DNA of 64,000 nt from Evansella vedderi (GCF_030813435.1 NZ_JAUSUG010000001.1:186001-250000), one strand, 5' to 3'. Shown: positions 1 to 8,860, numbered from the stretch's first letter. Translations and numbers: made by a program. Notes: generated by a model not told the origin, from the sequence alone.

Positions 1-841
1 TTCCCTCTTGTTTCTTAAAGCAACTTGAAAAATACGGAGAGTATTGAAATCCGACATAATCTGCAATTCGGGAGATTGTCCAATCTGTCTTGATCAAAAG
101 AAGTTTAGCTTGGTCCAGTCGATATTGGTGAAGGTAGGCAAGTGGGGTGCAATTAAAAACCTCCTGCATACACCGAGTGATATAATTGGGGTGAAAATGC
201 AAAGCCTCTGATAGATCTCTGTTACTTATTTGCGAACGATAGTGCCTTTTGATATAAGCTTCAGTCTTCTCTGCAAGCTGAACGGCAGGTGAAATAACCT
301 CGGCCTTCTGAATATTCTCAATAATTTTTACTAAATCCACAAACAACTGTTGTTCCTGCCAGAACGCCTGACTTCGATGTTCAGTAGAAAGTTCGATTAA
401 CCGTTGTATTAAAGCGTATACCTGCATTGATTCAATTAGATCCTCATATTTAGGTAGTATGATGTGATATGATTCTGGTCTGCTCCACTGGACCTTCTCT
501 TTAAAATTCAATACAGAAGAAGAAGTGTCGTGTTCCTCCGGCCGGGATGCCTCTTTAAAATGTAGCCAATAAAAGCAAGTCTCATCATCACATGGATTTA
601 CTCCATAATGATACTTATCCGGACACAATATGAGCATTTGACCCGGAGAAACCTCCCAGTTCTGATCTTCTTCTCCTATATAAAGTTTACCGCTCACGAC
701 TACCAGCAAATCGAAGACACCAATACGATTTCGATCCGGGTGCTGTTCTCCCGGAAAGTAGGACACTTTGCCGCATTCCAAATAATAAGGTAACGGTGGC
801 GAAAAGATGGAAAGGTGATTAGTTGTGCTGATGTAGATCAT
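1..841 (-). CDS. AraC-family transcriptional regulator, partial (3' end outside window)
   Basis: About 280 residues are readable from an ATG at 841 down to the window edge. The first ~110 residues look like the cupin-type effector-binding domain of AraC proteins, with GVFDLLVVVSGKLYIGEE and a later YWLHF. The last ~95 residues carry two helix-turn-helix segments, with the hallmark stretches ALHFHPNYITRCMQEVF and ISRIADYVGFQYSPYFSSCF. The gene is divergent from the glycoside hydrolase at 1000, so it probably senses a sugar and activates that gene; this is inference from position. Family proteins are usually 280-300 residues, so only a few C-terminal residues are missing. Confidence 0.85.
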   Translation of the reverse strand, partial: MIYISTTNHLSIFSPPLPYYLECGKVSYFPGEQHPDRNRIGVFDLLVVVSGKLYIGEEDQNWEVSPGQMLILCPDKYHYGVNPCDDETCFYWLHFKEASRPEEHDTSSSVLNFKEKVQWSRPESYHIILPKYEDLIESMQVYALIQRLIELSTEHRSQAFWQEQQLFVDLVKIIENIQKAEVISPAVQLAEKTEAYIKRHYRSQISNRDLSEALHFHPNYITRCMQEVFNCTPLAYLHQYRLDQAKLLLIKTDWTISRIADYVGFQYSPYFSSCFKKQEG

Positions 842-912
842 CCCTCTCTGTTCAAAATATATTAGTGTGAAATTTTATAATAATTAGGTTGTATTCCCTT
901 ATATTTTCTACT

Positions 913-931
913 TATTATAAACGTTATAATA
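913..931. promoter_or_regulatory. perfect 8-bp inverted repeat, possible operator
   Basis: TATTATAA and its reverse complement are separated by ACG, between the divergent AraC-type gene and the glycoside hydrolase. It lies 69 bases before the hydrolase ATG. It could be an operator or overlapping -10 sequences for the two genes. AraC proteins more often bind direct repeats, so a different protein may bind here. Confidence 0.3.
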
Positions 932-999
932 CTATTTTGTAAGGTTATTATTTTGATGTTTTTGATTGAAAGAATACGCAGAAAGGTAGAGATTGTATA

Positions 1000-2532
1000 A
1001 TGTTGTTAGCTCCAGAAACTTTTAAAATACATTTCGAAACGTTTAACAGGCATGACGAAGAAACTGTAATCCAGCATGTTGATAATGCCACAGCCTGGGA
1101 CTGGCTCCGTGATCAGATTCCTCTTTTCCATTGTCCTAATTCTTACCTGGAAGAGACTTATTATTTTCGCTGGTGGGTGTATCGAAAACATATTAAGCTA
1201 ACTCCTGACGGATTTGTGATTACTGAGTTTCATCCCTCCGTACCTTGGGCCGGCATGCATAACACAATCAACTGTGCTGTAGGACATCATCTAAATGAAG
1301 GTCGCTGGTTGCGAAACCGTCAAGACATTTTAAGAGATTATATCCTGTTTTGGTTTAAAGGAAACGGAAGTCTTCGCTCTTATAGCTGTTGGATAGCTGA
1401 TGCGGTGTGGAATTATTGCAAAGTAGATGGTGACTTCCAGCTAGCAATTGATTTACTACCAGATATGATCCACAACTACACAGAGTGGGAGAAAAGCAAT
1501 CGGAACGAAAGTGGGTTATTTTGGTCAATTGACGACCGCGATGCGATGGAGATTTCCATTAGCGGATCTGGTCTAAGACCAACTCTGAATTCCTATATGT
1601 ACGCCGATGCAATGGCGATTGCCAACATTGCACGCCTAGTAGGCGACGTTGAGTCGAGCAAAAGGTTTAAGGAAAAAGCGAATCAGTTAAAACAGCTTGT
1701 CCAAAAGCATCTATGGGACGATCAGGCGCAGTTTTTCAAGGTCATTCCACTGAAAAACTCAAAGGACATGGTAAAACATTGGGATTTCCAAAAGATTGAC
1801 CCAGCTTATAACGTCAGGGAGCAACTTGGATATATTCCTTGGGCTTTTCACCTTCCAGACTCCGGTTACGAACGAGCTTGGACACAGTTATTGGATACTA
1901 ATGGTTTCTATGCTCCATACGGTCCCACAACCGCAGAACAACGTCATTCTCGTTTCATGTTTTCCTATGAACACGAATGTCTGTGGAATGGACCATCTTG
2001 GCCATTCGCCACATCTCAGACGTTAACGGCAATGGCTAACGTATTAAACGATTACGAACAGCAAGTGATTAATAAGGAAGATTACTGGAACATATTAAGC
2101 ACTTACGCCAAATGTCATTACCGTATAAAAGCTGACGGTAGTTCGGTATCCTGGTTGGATGAAAACATTGATCCTTTTACAGGAGAATGGCTGTCCAGAC
2201 GGATATTGGAGGAATGGGGTTGGCCAGAAAACAAAGGAGGCCTTGAACGAGGAAAGGATTACAACCATTCCACATTTAACGATCTAATCATTACAGGCCT
2301 CATCGGGTTCCGTATAAAAGAAGATGGTAACTTTGAGGTGAATCCACTCGTCCCTGAAGAATGGGAGTATTTCTGTTTAGACCGTTTGTATTACCATGGT
2401 AAGGACATCACAATCATTTATGATAAGCACGGCCTTCAGTACAACATGGGAACAGGGTTAGCTGTATATATTGACGGTGTGAAAGTTGCATGCTCGAAGG
2501 AATTAGGACATCTTGTGGTTCATAGCAGTTAG
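1000..2532 (+). CDS. MGH1-like / amylo-alpha-glucosidase-like glycoside hydrolase
   Basis: A 510-residue cytoplasmic protein without signal peptide. The order of aromatic-rich blocks (YYFRWWVYRKH near residue 55, NSYMYADAMAIANIARL near 200, WPFATSQTLTAMANVL near 330) is typical of (alpha/alpha)6-barrel hydrolases of the mannosylglycerate hydrolase/GH63 clan. The last ~80 residues (VNPLVPEEWEYFCLDRLYYHGKDI) look like the small beta domain that ends several GH families. Acidic residues in SIDDRDAMEISISG and WLDENIDPFTGEW are candidate catalytic groups. The start has a weak AGAAAGG upstream with long spacing. The AraC-type neighbour suggests induction by its sugar substrate, which cannot be named. 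Confidence 0.7.
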   Translation: MLLAPETFKIHFETFNRHDEETVIQHVDNATAWDWLRDQIPLFHCPNSYLEETYYFRWWVYRKHIKLTPDGFVITEFHPSVPWAGMHNTINCAVGHHLNEGRWLRNRQDILRDYILFWFKGNGSLRSYSCWIADAVWNYCKVDGDFQLAIDLLPDMIHNYTEWEKSNRNESGLFWSIDDRDAMEISISGSGLRPTLNSYMYADAMAIANIARLVGDVESSKRFKEKANQLKQLVQKHLWDDQAQFFKVIPLKNSKDMVKHWDFQKIDPAYNVREQLGYIPWAFHLPDSGYERAWTQLLDTNGFYAPYGPTTAEQRHSRFMFSYEHECLWNGPSWPFATSQTLTAMANVLNDYEQQVINKEDYWNILSTYAKCHYRIKADGSSVSWLDENIDPFTGEWLSRRILEEWGWPENKGGLERGKDYNHSTFNDLIITGLIGFRIKEDGNFEVNPLVPEEWEYFCLDRLYYHGKDITIIYDKHGLQYNMGTGLAVYIDGVKVACSKELGHLVVHSS

Positions 2533-2560
2533 GATAAATAACATCCATGAGCCTCATTAC

Positions 2561-3025
2561 CTAAAAAGAATCCGCCCTTCTATTTGAAGAGGGCGGTTCT
2601 TTTATATTCCTTAACACCGTATCATAAATGGCTTGAGCTATGGCTTCAGCCATCACAGGATCCTGAGACGACATATTAAACAATGCACCATGAGGTTTTA
2701 CATGATGTAATGGAACATCATTGAGCTCACAAAATCCTTTCAGGGCACTAATTTGATAGATCACAAAGTTGTAAATATCCTCTGGGTCGGTTTGAATGTT
2801 ACGTCTTCCAAACCCGAGTAAATCAGGGAACCCCGGGTGTGCCCCTATGCTTACTCCATTTTCTTTTGCTAAATGAACTGTTTTTGCCATCACATTATGA
2901 TCACCCGCATGATAACCACCCGCAATATTAGCTGACGTAATATGCTTTAAGATCAGTTCATCCTGTCCTACAACAAACGAGCCAAAGCTTTCTCCTAAGT
3001 CACAATTCAAATCAACGGATTTCAT
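2561..3025 (-). pseudogene. pxpA: 5-oxoprolinase subunit A (PxpA/YcsF family), C-terminally truncated
   Basis: The first ~135 residues match the LamB/YcsF family well: VDLNCDLGESFG at the start, ANIAGGYHAGDHNVM, GAHPGFPDLLGFGRR and HVKPHGALFNM. Family members run to ~250 residues; here the match stops after AIYD (about base 2630), and the last ~20 codons read straight through the terminator hairpin into nonsense. About 100 C-terminal residues are gone, so the protein is probably inactive. ATG 3025 is preferred because the upstream GTG lies inside the ribosome binding site. It is the last gene of the minus-strand pxpB-pxpC-transporter-pxpA cluster. Confidence 0.85.
2563..2602. terminator. bidirectional terminator between the hydrolase and pxpA remnant
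   Basis: AAAAGAA-T-CCGCCC pairs with GGGCGGTTCTTTT around a short loop. A/T runs flank both sides, so it can stop the plus-strand hydrolase transcript and the minus-strand pxp transcript. The pxpA remnant is translated through it, which shows that the coding end was fused to the terminator by deletion. Confidence 0.75.
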
Positions 3026-3047
3026 TCCTATCACCTACACATTTTTC

Positions 3048-4268
3048 TTAGAATAATTGTGGAATCATTTGAAGTAGTGTACGAACGCCTAAATAGGCGG
3101 TTAACAAAACAACAATCGCTCCAAACACTGTCATCCAAACAGGATGCTTGTAATCACCAACAATTTTTGCACGATTAGCGGCTAATAAGATACATCCCAA
3201 TGTTAAAGGTAAAATAAGTCCATTAAAGGCACCTGCTAAAATTAATAACGTAACCGGACGGCCAATCAGTGCAAAGACAATCGTGGAAAAGACAATAAAT
3301 CCAATCACCCAATAACGTTGGTGCTTTTGGATGCTTGAATGGAACGTTGTTAAAAATGAAACAGACGTATAAGCTGCCCCGATAACAGAGGTGATTCCAG
3401 CTGCCCATAGGACTAAACCAAAAATTCGATATCCAATTTCTCCAGCAGCAATTTGGAACACCGAAGCTGTCGGGTTATCAGCATTTAAGGCAAACCCTGC
3501 TGAAACAACTCCTAACACTGCTAAAAATAAAATATACCTCATGATTGACGCAACGATAATTCCAGATACCGCCGTATTGGTGACTTGACGTACACTTTCT
3601 TTTCCGGAAATACCTGCATCTAATAATCTATGTCCACCTGCAAATGTAATGTATCCACCAACCGTACCACCAACAATCGTGATAATTGCCAAAAAGTCGA
3701 TTTCCAGTGGAACAATCGTACGAAGAGCCGCTTCACCATAAGGAGGCCTGCTGACAAACATCACATACGTCGTTAATAAAATCATTAATGCTCCTAAATA
3801 GCGAACGATCTTGTCCATCGCAGCATTCGCTTCTTTAAGGGAAAAAATGATAATACAAATAATACCGGTCATGACAGCACCGACTCTCGGATCGAAACCG
3901 AGTAATGCGTTGACCCCTAAACCACCACCAGCAACGTTCCCAATATTAAAGGCTAGTCCACCAAGGACAATGAAAAACGCCACCACATACCCTAATCCAG
4001 GAAACACAGCATTTGCGATTTCTTGTCCTCTCATTTTTGAAACGGCGATGATTCGCCAGATATTCACTTGCGCCCCAATGTCCAAAATGATGGATGCAAG
4101 GATAATAAAAGCGAAACTAGCTAGGAGTTGTTCTGTAAAAACAGCCGTTTGCGTTAAGAAACCTGGTCCAATCGCGGACGTTGCCATCAAAAAGGCAGCA
4201 CCCGTCATGGCACTTAATCGTTCCTTCGGTGTCATTCGTTGTCGCTCATCCATTGTATTCTCTTTCAT
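3048..4268 (-). CDS. ycsG: Nramp-family divalent cation transporter-like protein (YcsG type)
   Basis: A 406-residue membrane protein with about eleven hydrophobic segments and Nramp-type motifs such as SAIGPGFLTQTAVFTEQL near residue 32 and GAAYTSVSFLTTFH. In Bacillus subtilis a homologue (YcsG) sits beside YcsF and the kip genes now renamed pxpB/pxpC, and the same grouping is seen here. The association suggests transport linked to 5-oxoproline use, but no substrate has been shown for this branch as far as I know. RBS AAAGGGTGA precedes the ATG. It is 22 bases upstream of the pxpA remnant, so the two are likely co-transcribed. Confidence 0.85.
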   Translation of the reverse strand: MKENTMDERQRMTPKERLSAMTGAAFLMATSAIGPGFLTQTAVFTEQLLASFAFIILASIILDIGAQVNIWRIIAVSKMRGQEIANAVFPGLGYVVAFFIVLGGLAFNIGNVAGGGLGVNALLGFDPRVGAVMTGIICIIIFSLKEANAAMDKIVRYLGALMILLTTYVMFVSRPPYGEAALRTIVPLEIDFLAIITIVGGTVGGYITFAGGHRLLDAGISGKESVRQVTNTAVSGIIVASIMRYILFLAVLGVVSAGFALNADNPTASVFQIAAGEIGYRIFGLVLWAAGITSVIGAAYTSVSFLTTFHSSIQKHQRYWVIGFIVFSTIVFALIGRPVTLLILAGAFNGLILPLTLGCILLAANRAKIVGDYKHPVWMTVFGAIVVLLTAYLGVRTLLQMIPQLF

Positions 4269-4578
4269 GTTGTTTCACCCTTTCGAATATACAATATGAT
4301 TTCCTGTTAGTACCACAGCTTTAAGGACTCACCTAGAAATCACCTCTTGTTTTAGGAAAAATTAAGGAAACATTTTTCAAGGATCATACTTCTTAATTGT
4401 ACTTTGTGCGAAATAGGTCAATTTTATTTTGTATTAACAATTTTTCCATCAGGGGGGAGAGGTGAAACTCGTGCAAAAACAAAAATAATACCGTTGTCAA
4501 CTCTATGAAACACTTAGAACTTTTCCGTATCCATCAGAAGTATTCTTGTACGTTTGACATACCGACACCTGATACTTC
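4269..4578. other. 310-base gap inside the pxp cluster
   Basis: No credible coding region. An 8-bp inverted repeat (AGAAGTAT at 4536-4543, ATACTTCT at 4572-4579) with a 28-base loop lies just after the pxpC stop and may be a weak minus-strand terminator. The gap suggests that the transporter and pxpA may have their own promoter. Confidence 0.4.
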
Positions 4579-5574
4579 TTAAAATTTAAACATTACGCCT
4601 GTACGCAACTCATTTAATTCATGTTCTCGTTTCAGATAAAGCTGTTCCGCTTCCTGTACAGTTACCTCTTTAAAACGGCAACTATCACCTGGTTTTAATT
4701 GGGCCATGAGCGAAATATCAACAGACACCACTTGACCAATCCGCGGGTACCCGCCTGTCGTTTGTCTGTCGGCTAATAAAACAATTGGATTTCCATCAGA
4801 GGGTACTTGTATCGTACCTAAAGCCACCGCATCTGAAATCATTTCAAAGGATTCGGAGAGTTGCAGTGATGGACCTGATAGACGATACCCCATGCGATCT
4901 GATTGTGGGGTCACTTTAAATGTTTGGCCAAAAAATGAACGTCTACTCTCAGGGGTAAACCGTTCATAATAAGAACCTGAAAGTACCCGGATCGTATTGA
5001 CTGAAACTGGCTTAAGAAAGTTTGTTGTGACCCTCCAGGAAGTGGTCGAAAATGGTCCATTGCTTGATGTAGATAAATCCTCGATCAACCGTGCTGATTG
5101 CTGCCCGGGCGTGTTAATGGCTAGCTCATCTCCAGCTTTTAATGGGCGTCCTTTGTATCCACCAATCCCGGCACGGAGGTAGGTGCTTCGACTTCCCATG
5201 ACTTCTTCTATATCCAAACCACCGGCGATAGCCAGATACGCTCGGCACCCAGAGAGACATGGCCCGAACTGAAGAACACTCCCTTTTCTTACATATACCG
5301 GCTTGTATAATGGGACGGGAACCTTTTCAATGGTCGGAGACATGTCCCCACCAGTAATCGCAATCAGTGCATCCTGTTCAAACTCCACAGTTGGCCCTGT
5401 TAACGTGATTTCGATAGCCGCTTCTCCTTCTTCATTGCCTATAAGCAAATTGGCAATTCGAAGGGCATACGAGTCCATTGCTCCACTCACAATTACACCA
5501 TATTTTTGAAACCCAACTCTCCCTAAATCCTGTATCGTCGTTAGTAAACCTGGGCGATTAATTTTTATACTCAT
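4579..5574 (-). CDS. pxpC: 5-oxoprolinase subunit C (KipA family)
   Basis: A 331-residue protein beginning MSIKINRPGLLTTIQDLGRVGFQ, the family signature, followed by GAMDSYALRIANLLIGN and ending with the ILLADRQTTGGYPRIG block (written VLLADRQTTGGYPRIGQV here). PxpC works with PxpB and PxpA in ATP-dependent hydrolysis of 5-oxoproline to glutamate; in older work the pair KipI/KipA was linked to the KinA sporulation kinase. Length matches the family. Its start overlaps the pxpB stop by four bases, so translation is coupled. Confidence 0.93.
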   Translation of the reverse strand: MSIKINRPGLLTTIQDLGRVGFQKYGVIVSGAMDSYALRIANLLIGNEEGEAAIEITLTGPTVEFEQDALIAITGGDMSPTIEKVPVPLYKPVYVRKGSVLQFGPCLSGCRAYLAIAGGLDIEEVMGSRSTYLRAGIGGYKGRPLKAGDELAINTPGQQSARLIEDLSTSSNGPFSTTSWRVTTNFLKPVSVNTIRVLSGSYYERFTPESRRSFFGQTFKVTPQSDRMGYRLSGPSLQLSESFEMISDAVALGTIQVPSDGNPIVLLADRQTTGGYPRIGQVVSVDISLMAQLKPGDSCRFKEVTVQEAEQLYLKREHELNELRTGVMFKF

Positions 5575-6326
5575 TTCACACCCTCCTTATACTCGTTGTA
5601 CTCTTCTAGAGAAATCGGCTTAAACCGAATGACATCACCTGTCTGTAAGAGAGAAGGGATTGTATCATTAGGGCAAAACAATTCTACTGGAGTTCGTCCA
5701 ATTAATTGCCAGCCACCAGGGGTTGAAATCGGGTAAACACCCGTTTGACCCCCTGCTATTCCTACTGAGCCTTTTGCAATAGACTCCCTTGGACTCGAGC
5801 GACGTGGGGCTGCAATCTTTTCCGACATCCCACCTAAATAAGGAAACCCTGGAGCAAATCCAATCATGTAAACAAGGTATTCTCCACTTGAATGAATCTT
5901 GATCACTTCATTAGGCGTAAGATTGTTATGCTTGCCGACAAATTCTAAGTCGGGACCAAATTCCCCCCCATAACAAACCGGTATCTCAACTTCTCTAGGA
6001 GAATCCTCTTTCATTTCTGTTAGCTCTCCCACCATCTTTTTCATATGTAAGCAAACGATGTCATAGGCTGACCTGTTTTTCGATAACGAATGACCTCCGT
6101 TCTTTTCAGATTGCAGCACTCGAATCGGATCATAATAGACTGTCACACTTGAAAATGCAGGGACACATTCAATGAACCCTTCAAACCGATATTTTTCTAG
6201 ATAATCCGTAAATGTTTTCACTCTTCGATGAAGATGAATATCAATACGTGTTCCAAACTGGAGGATAATTGCTGTTTCACTTAATGGATAAATGTCAAAT
6301 GGTATACTTTCTTCAATCCTAGTCAA
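5571..6326 (-). CDS. pxpB: 5-oxoprolinase subunit B (KipI family)
   Basis: About 250 residues with the carboxyltransferase-domain motifs CYGGEFGPDLEFV, YMIGFAPGFPYLGG and GSVGIAGGQTGVYPISTPGG. It pairs with PxpC in the 5-oxoprolinase complex. TTG at 6326 is preferred, eight bases after GGAGG; the GTG at 6335 overlaps that Shine-Dalgarno sequence. It heads the minus-strand cluster, which has intact B and C subunits but a truncated A subunit. Confidence 0.92.
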   Translation of the reverse strand: MTRIEESIPFDIYPLSETAIILQFGTRIDIHLHRRVKTFTDYLEKYRFEGFIECVPAFSSVTVYYDPIRVLQSEKNGGHSLSKNRSAYDIVCLHMKKMVGELTEMKEDSPREVEIPVCYGGEFGPDLEFVGKHNNLTPNEVIKIHSSGEYLVYMIGFAPGFPYLGGMSEKIAAPRRSSPRESIAKGSVGIAGGQTGVYPISTPGGWQLIGRTPVELFCPNDTIPSLLQTGDVIRFKPISLEEYNEYKEGVK

Positions 6327-6954
6327 GTTTTTCACCTCCCTAATACATCGTGCTGAATTTCGAAACAGTTATTCCGATTTTCAGCAATGGAATTGTTATA
6401 ATTGTTTGAAGATAAAAAGACAAGTTCTATCGAGCATTTATTAGGTTATGGAATCAACTGAAATTAAATTCCTAGTCCCATGATCAGCAGACGTTATTTC
6501 CTTGTTTAAAATTATTTTTACAAAAAAACTAAAAAAAGGCCGCTGCAGCCTAATGGGTTCCATTACCTATCGCAAACATGAAAAAAGTAACTCAAACTGA
6601 CTAGCAAATTGCAACCGATTTGTTAGTCTTTTTTTGTTCCATATAAAGTTTTTATAAGTTTTATGCTTTTAAATTGTATGGTTATTTGCACACAAAAATC
6701 TTAGGTAACAATAGCTATTGTAAGTATGTAAATTTGATTACAAGTTTGTATTCGATAAATGTAAATAAAAGGATTTTAGATTTGGTATTTATGTTAGTAT
6801 TAACTTAGGAAAATAAGAACTTTGTGAAGTAATATTCTTGAAAAAACGGGGAGGTTTCTGCAACAGCAAGCAGGAACGCTTTGACTAACGAAGCATTTAA
6901 TAAAAGAGGCACTTTTATTACGTCATTAATAGTTGTAAAATTAATATGAACTGG
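6327..6954. other. intergenic region with an orphan terminator
   Basis: A/T-rich, no credible gene. It must hold the pxpB promoter (minus) and the promoter for the riboswitch transcript (plus). At 6599-6635 GACTAGCAAAT pairs with ATTTGTTAGTC followed by seven T residues, a good plus-strand terminator with no recognisable gene in front of it. This suggests a small RNA or a lost gene upstream. Confidence 0.5.
6599..6635 (+). terminator. orphan intrinsic terminator
   Basis: An 11-bp stem (GACTAGCAAAT with ATTTGTTAGTC), an 8-base loop and a T run. No coding region ends just before it on the plus strand. Confidence 0.6.
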
Positions 6955-6958
6955 AAAA

Positions 6959-7065
6959 TTGTAGCTAGGGTTCCGCTACTAGGTAGGTCAGTGACCGAGG
7001 GCTACATCTTTTACAATATGTAAAAGGCACCTATTGACATAAAAGGTCCGAGGGGAAAGGTTCAG
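6959..7065 (+). ncRNA. ykkC-class riboswitch, probably the nucleoside-diphosphate (2c) subtype
   Basis: The ykkC core is visible: CTAGGGTTCCGC at 6964-6975, then GTCAGTGACCGAGGGC, closed by TGTAGC (6960-6965) pairing with GCTACA (7001-7006). A hairpin CTTTTAC/GTAAAAG follows, then the second conserved block ATAAAAGGTCCGAGGGG, which resembles the ATAAAAGCCCGGGAGA block of guanidine-I RNAs. Known ykkC subtypes sense guanidine, ppGpp, PRPP or (subtype 2c) ADP/CDP-type nucleoside diphosphates, and the last group is found in front of Nudix hydrolase genes, as here. The 3' block is also one arm of the terminator, so ligand binding should prevent termination (ON switch). The subtype is inferred from gene context. 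Confidence 0.75.
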
Positions 7066-7109
7066 CGTATTTGTTATGCGTTGAAATCTTTCCCCTCGGC
7101 CTTTTTTTA
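7043..7109 (+). terminator. riboswitch expression-platform terminator
   Basis: AAGG-T-CCGAGGGGAAAG (7043-7059) pairs with CTTTCCCCTCGGCCTT near 7088-7103. The stem continues through TTCAGCGTAT/ATGCGTTGAA to a five-base loop and is followed by seven T residues. The 5' arm overlaps the conserved 3' part of the aptamer, which gives the mutually exclusive structures expected of a transcriptional ON switch. Confidence 0.85.
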
Positions 7110-7140
7110 TACATTTATAATTTAAGGGAGGCTATATTTT

Positions 7141-7581
7141 ATGAAAAGAATTGATGCTTTAAAAGCAGGTGTCGCAGTTATTATTTTGAATGAGAAGAAT
7201 CAAGTTTTGTTACAAAAGAGGTCCGATGTAGGACTTTGGGGTATTCCTTCAGGACACATAGAAAAAGGAGAAACAGTTTCTGAAGCAGCTATCAGAGAAG
7301 TTAAAGAGGAAACCAATTTAGAAATAAGAATTAAAAAGCTTATTGGTGTGTACTCTGAACCTAATTCTCAAGTATTTACTTATCCAAATGGAAAAGCAGT
7401 ACACTTTATAACAACTTGCTTTTTAGCTGAAATTATTGGAGGTGAATTAAGATGTAATTCTCCTGAGTCACTGGAAATTCATTTTTTTAAACAACAGAAC
7501 TTACCAAAAGACTTGTTGAAAATGCACCCTCAATGGTTAAATGATGCCCTTGCCAATAGGGACTTAGCTTTTATTCGCTAA
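7141..7581 (+). CDS. Nudix hydrolase
   Basis: A 146-residue protein with the Nudix box at about residues 38-60: GHIEKGETVSEAAIREVKEE, where G, E, and REVKEE match GX5EX7REUXEE; the usual following glycine position is threonine-asparagine. The family hydrolyses nucleoside diphosphates linked to another moiety. RBS AAGGGAGG stands 8-9 bases before ATG. The gene is controlled by the ykkC-type leader just upstream, which suggests that its substrate or product relates to the ligand of that RNA, likely a nucleoside diphosphate. It is followed by its own terminator, so it is a single-gene unit. Confidence 0.9.
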   Translation: MKRIDALKAGVAVIILNEKNQVLLQKRSDVGLWGIPSGHIEKGETVSEAAIREVKEETNLEIRIKKLIGVYSEPNSQVFTYPNGKAVHFITTCFLAEIIGGELRCNSPESLEIHFFKQQNLPKDLLKMHPQWLNDALANRDLAFIR

Positions 7582-7680
7582 GCAACGTAAAATTCTTGTT
7601 AAGCTAACGGGAAAGCGATCGTACAAGAGGCTGTCGCTTCCCTTGTTCAAGAAAAGGGGAGAATTCTCAAATAAAAAAGA

Positions 7681-7735
7681 GGCTATACAACAATACATAT
7701 TAAAAATGTATTCTAGTTGTATAGTCTTTTCTTTT
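7681..7735 (+). terminator. terminator after the Nudix gene
   Basis: GGCTATACAAC-AATACAT pairs with ATGTATT-CTA-GTTGTATAGTC, followed by a T-rich tract. It separates the Nudix unit from the DUF3231 gene. Confidence 0.7.
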
Positions 7736-7785
7736 TTACATATAATACCACTTAGATTGTATATATTTGAGGGGGAAATATATTT

Positions 7786-8856
7786 GTGGAAAACAATCCA
7801 TTAGGTAAAATACAACTCGAAGAAATGAAAGAGCATCAACAAAACAAAAAGCTTGTTGCTTCTGAAATAGGGGATTTATTTGCCAATTATTTAGGGGACT
7901 CTTTATTTAGCTGTGTGTTTGAACATCATCTCCAAGTGGTGGAAGATAATGAAGTAAAAGAATTTATGGAATTTGCATTACATACTGGAAAGAAACACAT
8001 TCAAGTAATCCAAGAAATATATGAAAAAGAAAATATACCAATTCCAGTTGGGTTTGGTGAGCAAGATATTAGAAAGGATGCCCCTCGCTTATTTAGTGAT
8101 ATCTTTATGGTTTTTTATATAACGGAAATGGCGAGGGCTGGTCTTCAAACTTACGCTAATACTTTAACCTCATCCTTCAGGCAAGACATCATTGATTATT
8201 TTTCTATGTGTCTTGAAGATACGAGAATAACCTATAATAAAGGAATTCATTTGTTATTATCGAAGGGGATGGATATTGCACCACCTACAATTCCTTATCC
8301 TAAGAATGTGGATTTTGTGGAAAAGGATTCTTTTATTTCAGTTTTAGCAGGTAAAACGAGACCATTAACCGCATTGGAAATTAAGCACCTACAAATCAAT
8401 ATTAATACAAATACGTTAGGCAAAGCGATGATGCTAGCATTCAGTCAGATTGCATCATCCGAAGAATTAAGGGGTTATTTTCGAAGAGGTGCTCAACTAG
8501 CAGAGGAGCAAATTATTGAATTAGGAAAACTTCTTATAAATGATAATCTTCCTACTCCAAAGCTTATGGATGCACATATTACTGATTCAACTGTTTCTCC
8601 ATTCTCGGATAAACTATTGCTTTATCACGGTATTCTTTCTAATGGGATAGGAATACAAAATTATGGAACAGCAATTTCAAAAATAATGAGGCACGATATA
8701 CATATTCAATTTGGTACGCTTACAGCAAGCATTGGGAAGTATGGTAATGATGGATTGAATATGATGATTGAAAAAGGTTGGTTAGAAGAGCCGCCAACAG
8801 CAGCTGACAGAGAAAAGCTATCAAAGAACTCAACAGGAAACCAATCGGCGGAATGA
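7786..8856 (+). CDS. DUF3231 family protein
   Basis: A 356-residue protein with two related halves, each starting with a helix-rich segment: EIGDLFANYLGDSLFSCVF near residue 28 and LQININTNTLGKAMMLAFSQ near residue 200. This layout is that of the DUF3231 family, ferritin-like helical bundles common in Bacillaceae and often spore-associated. The function is unknown. Start is GTG with GAGGGGG upstream. It is four bases before the next membrane-protein gene, so the two form an operon. Confidence 0.8.
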   Translation: MENNPLGKIQLEEMKEHQQNKKLVASEIGDLFANYLGDSLFSCVFEHHLQVVEDNEVKEFMEFALHTGKKHIQVIQEIYEKENIPIPVGFGEQDIRKDAPRLFSDIFMVFYITEMARAGLQTYANTLTSSFRQDIIDYFSMCLEDTRITYNKGIHLLLSKGMDIAPPTIPYPKNVDFVEKDSFISVLAGKTRPLTALEIKHLQININTNTLGKAMMLAFSQIASSEELRGYFRRGAQLAEEQIIELGKLLINDNLPTPKLMDAHITDSTVSPFSDKLLLYHGILSNGIGIQNYGTAISKIMRHDIHIQFGTLTASIGKYGNDGLNMMIEKGWLEEPPTAADREKLSKNSTGNQSAE

Positions 8857-8860
8857 AGCT

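Noticed and set aside
3811-4299. A 162-codon plus-strand frame opposite the Nramp-like gene
   Set aside because: It is antisense to a clear membrane-protein gene and has the composition expected of a shadow frame.
6959-7109. Plain terminator without riboswitch
   Set aside because: The two ykkC sequence blocks and the closing P1 stem are too specific, and the Nudix context agrees.
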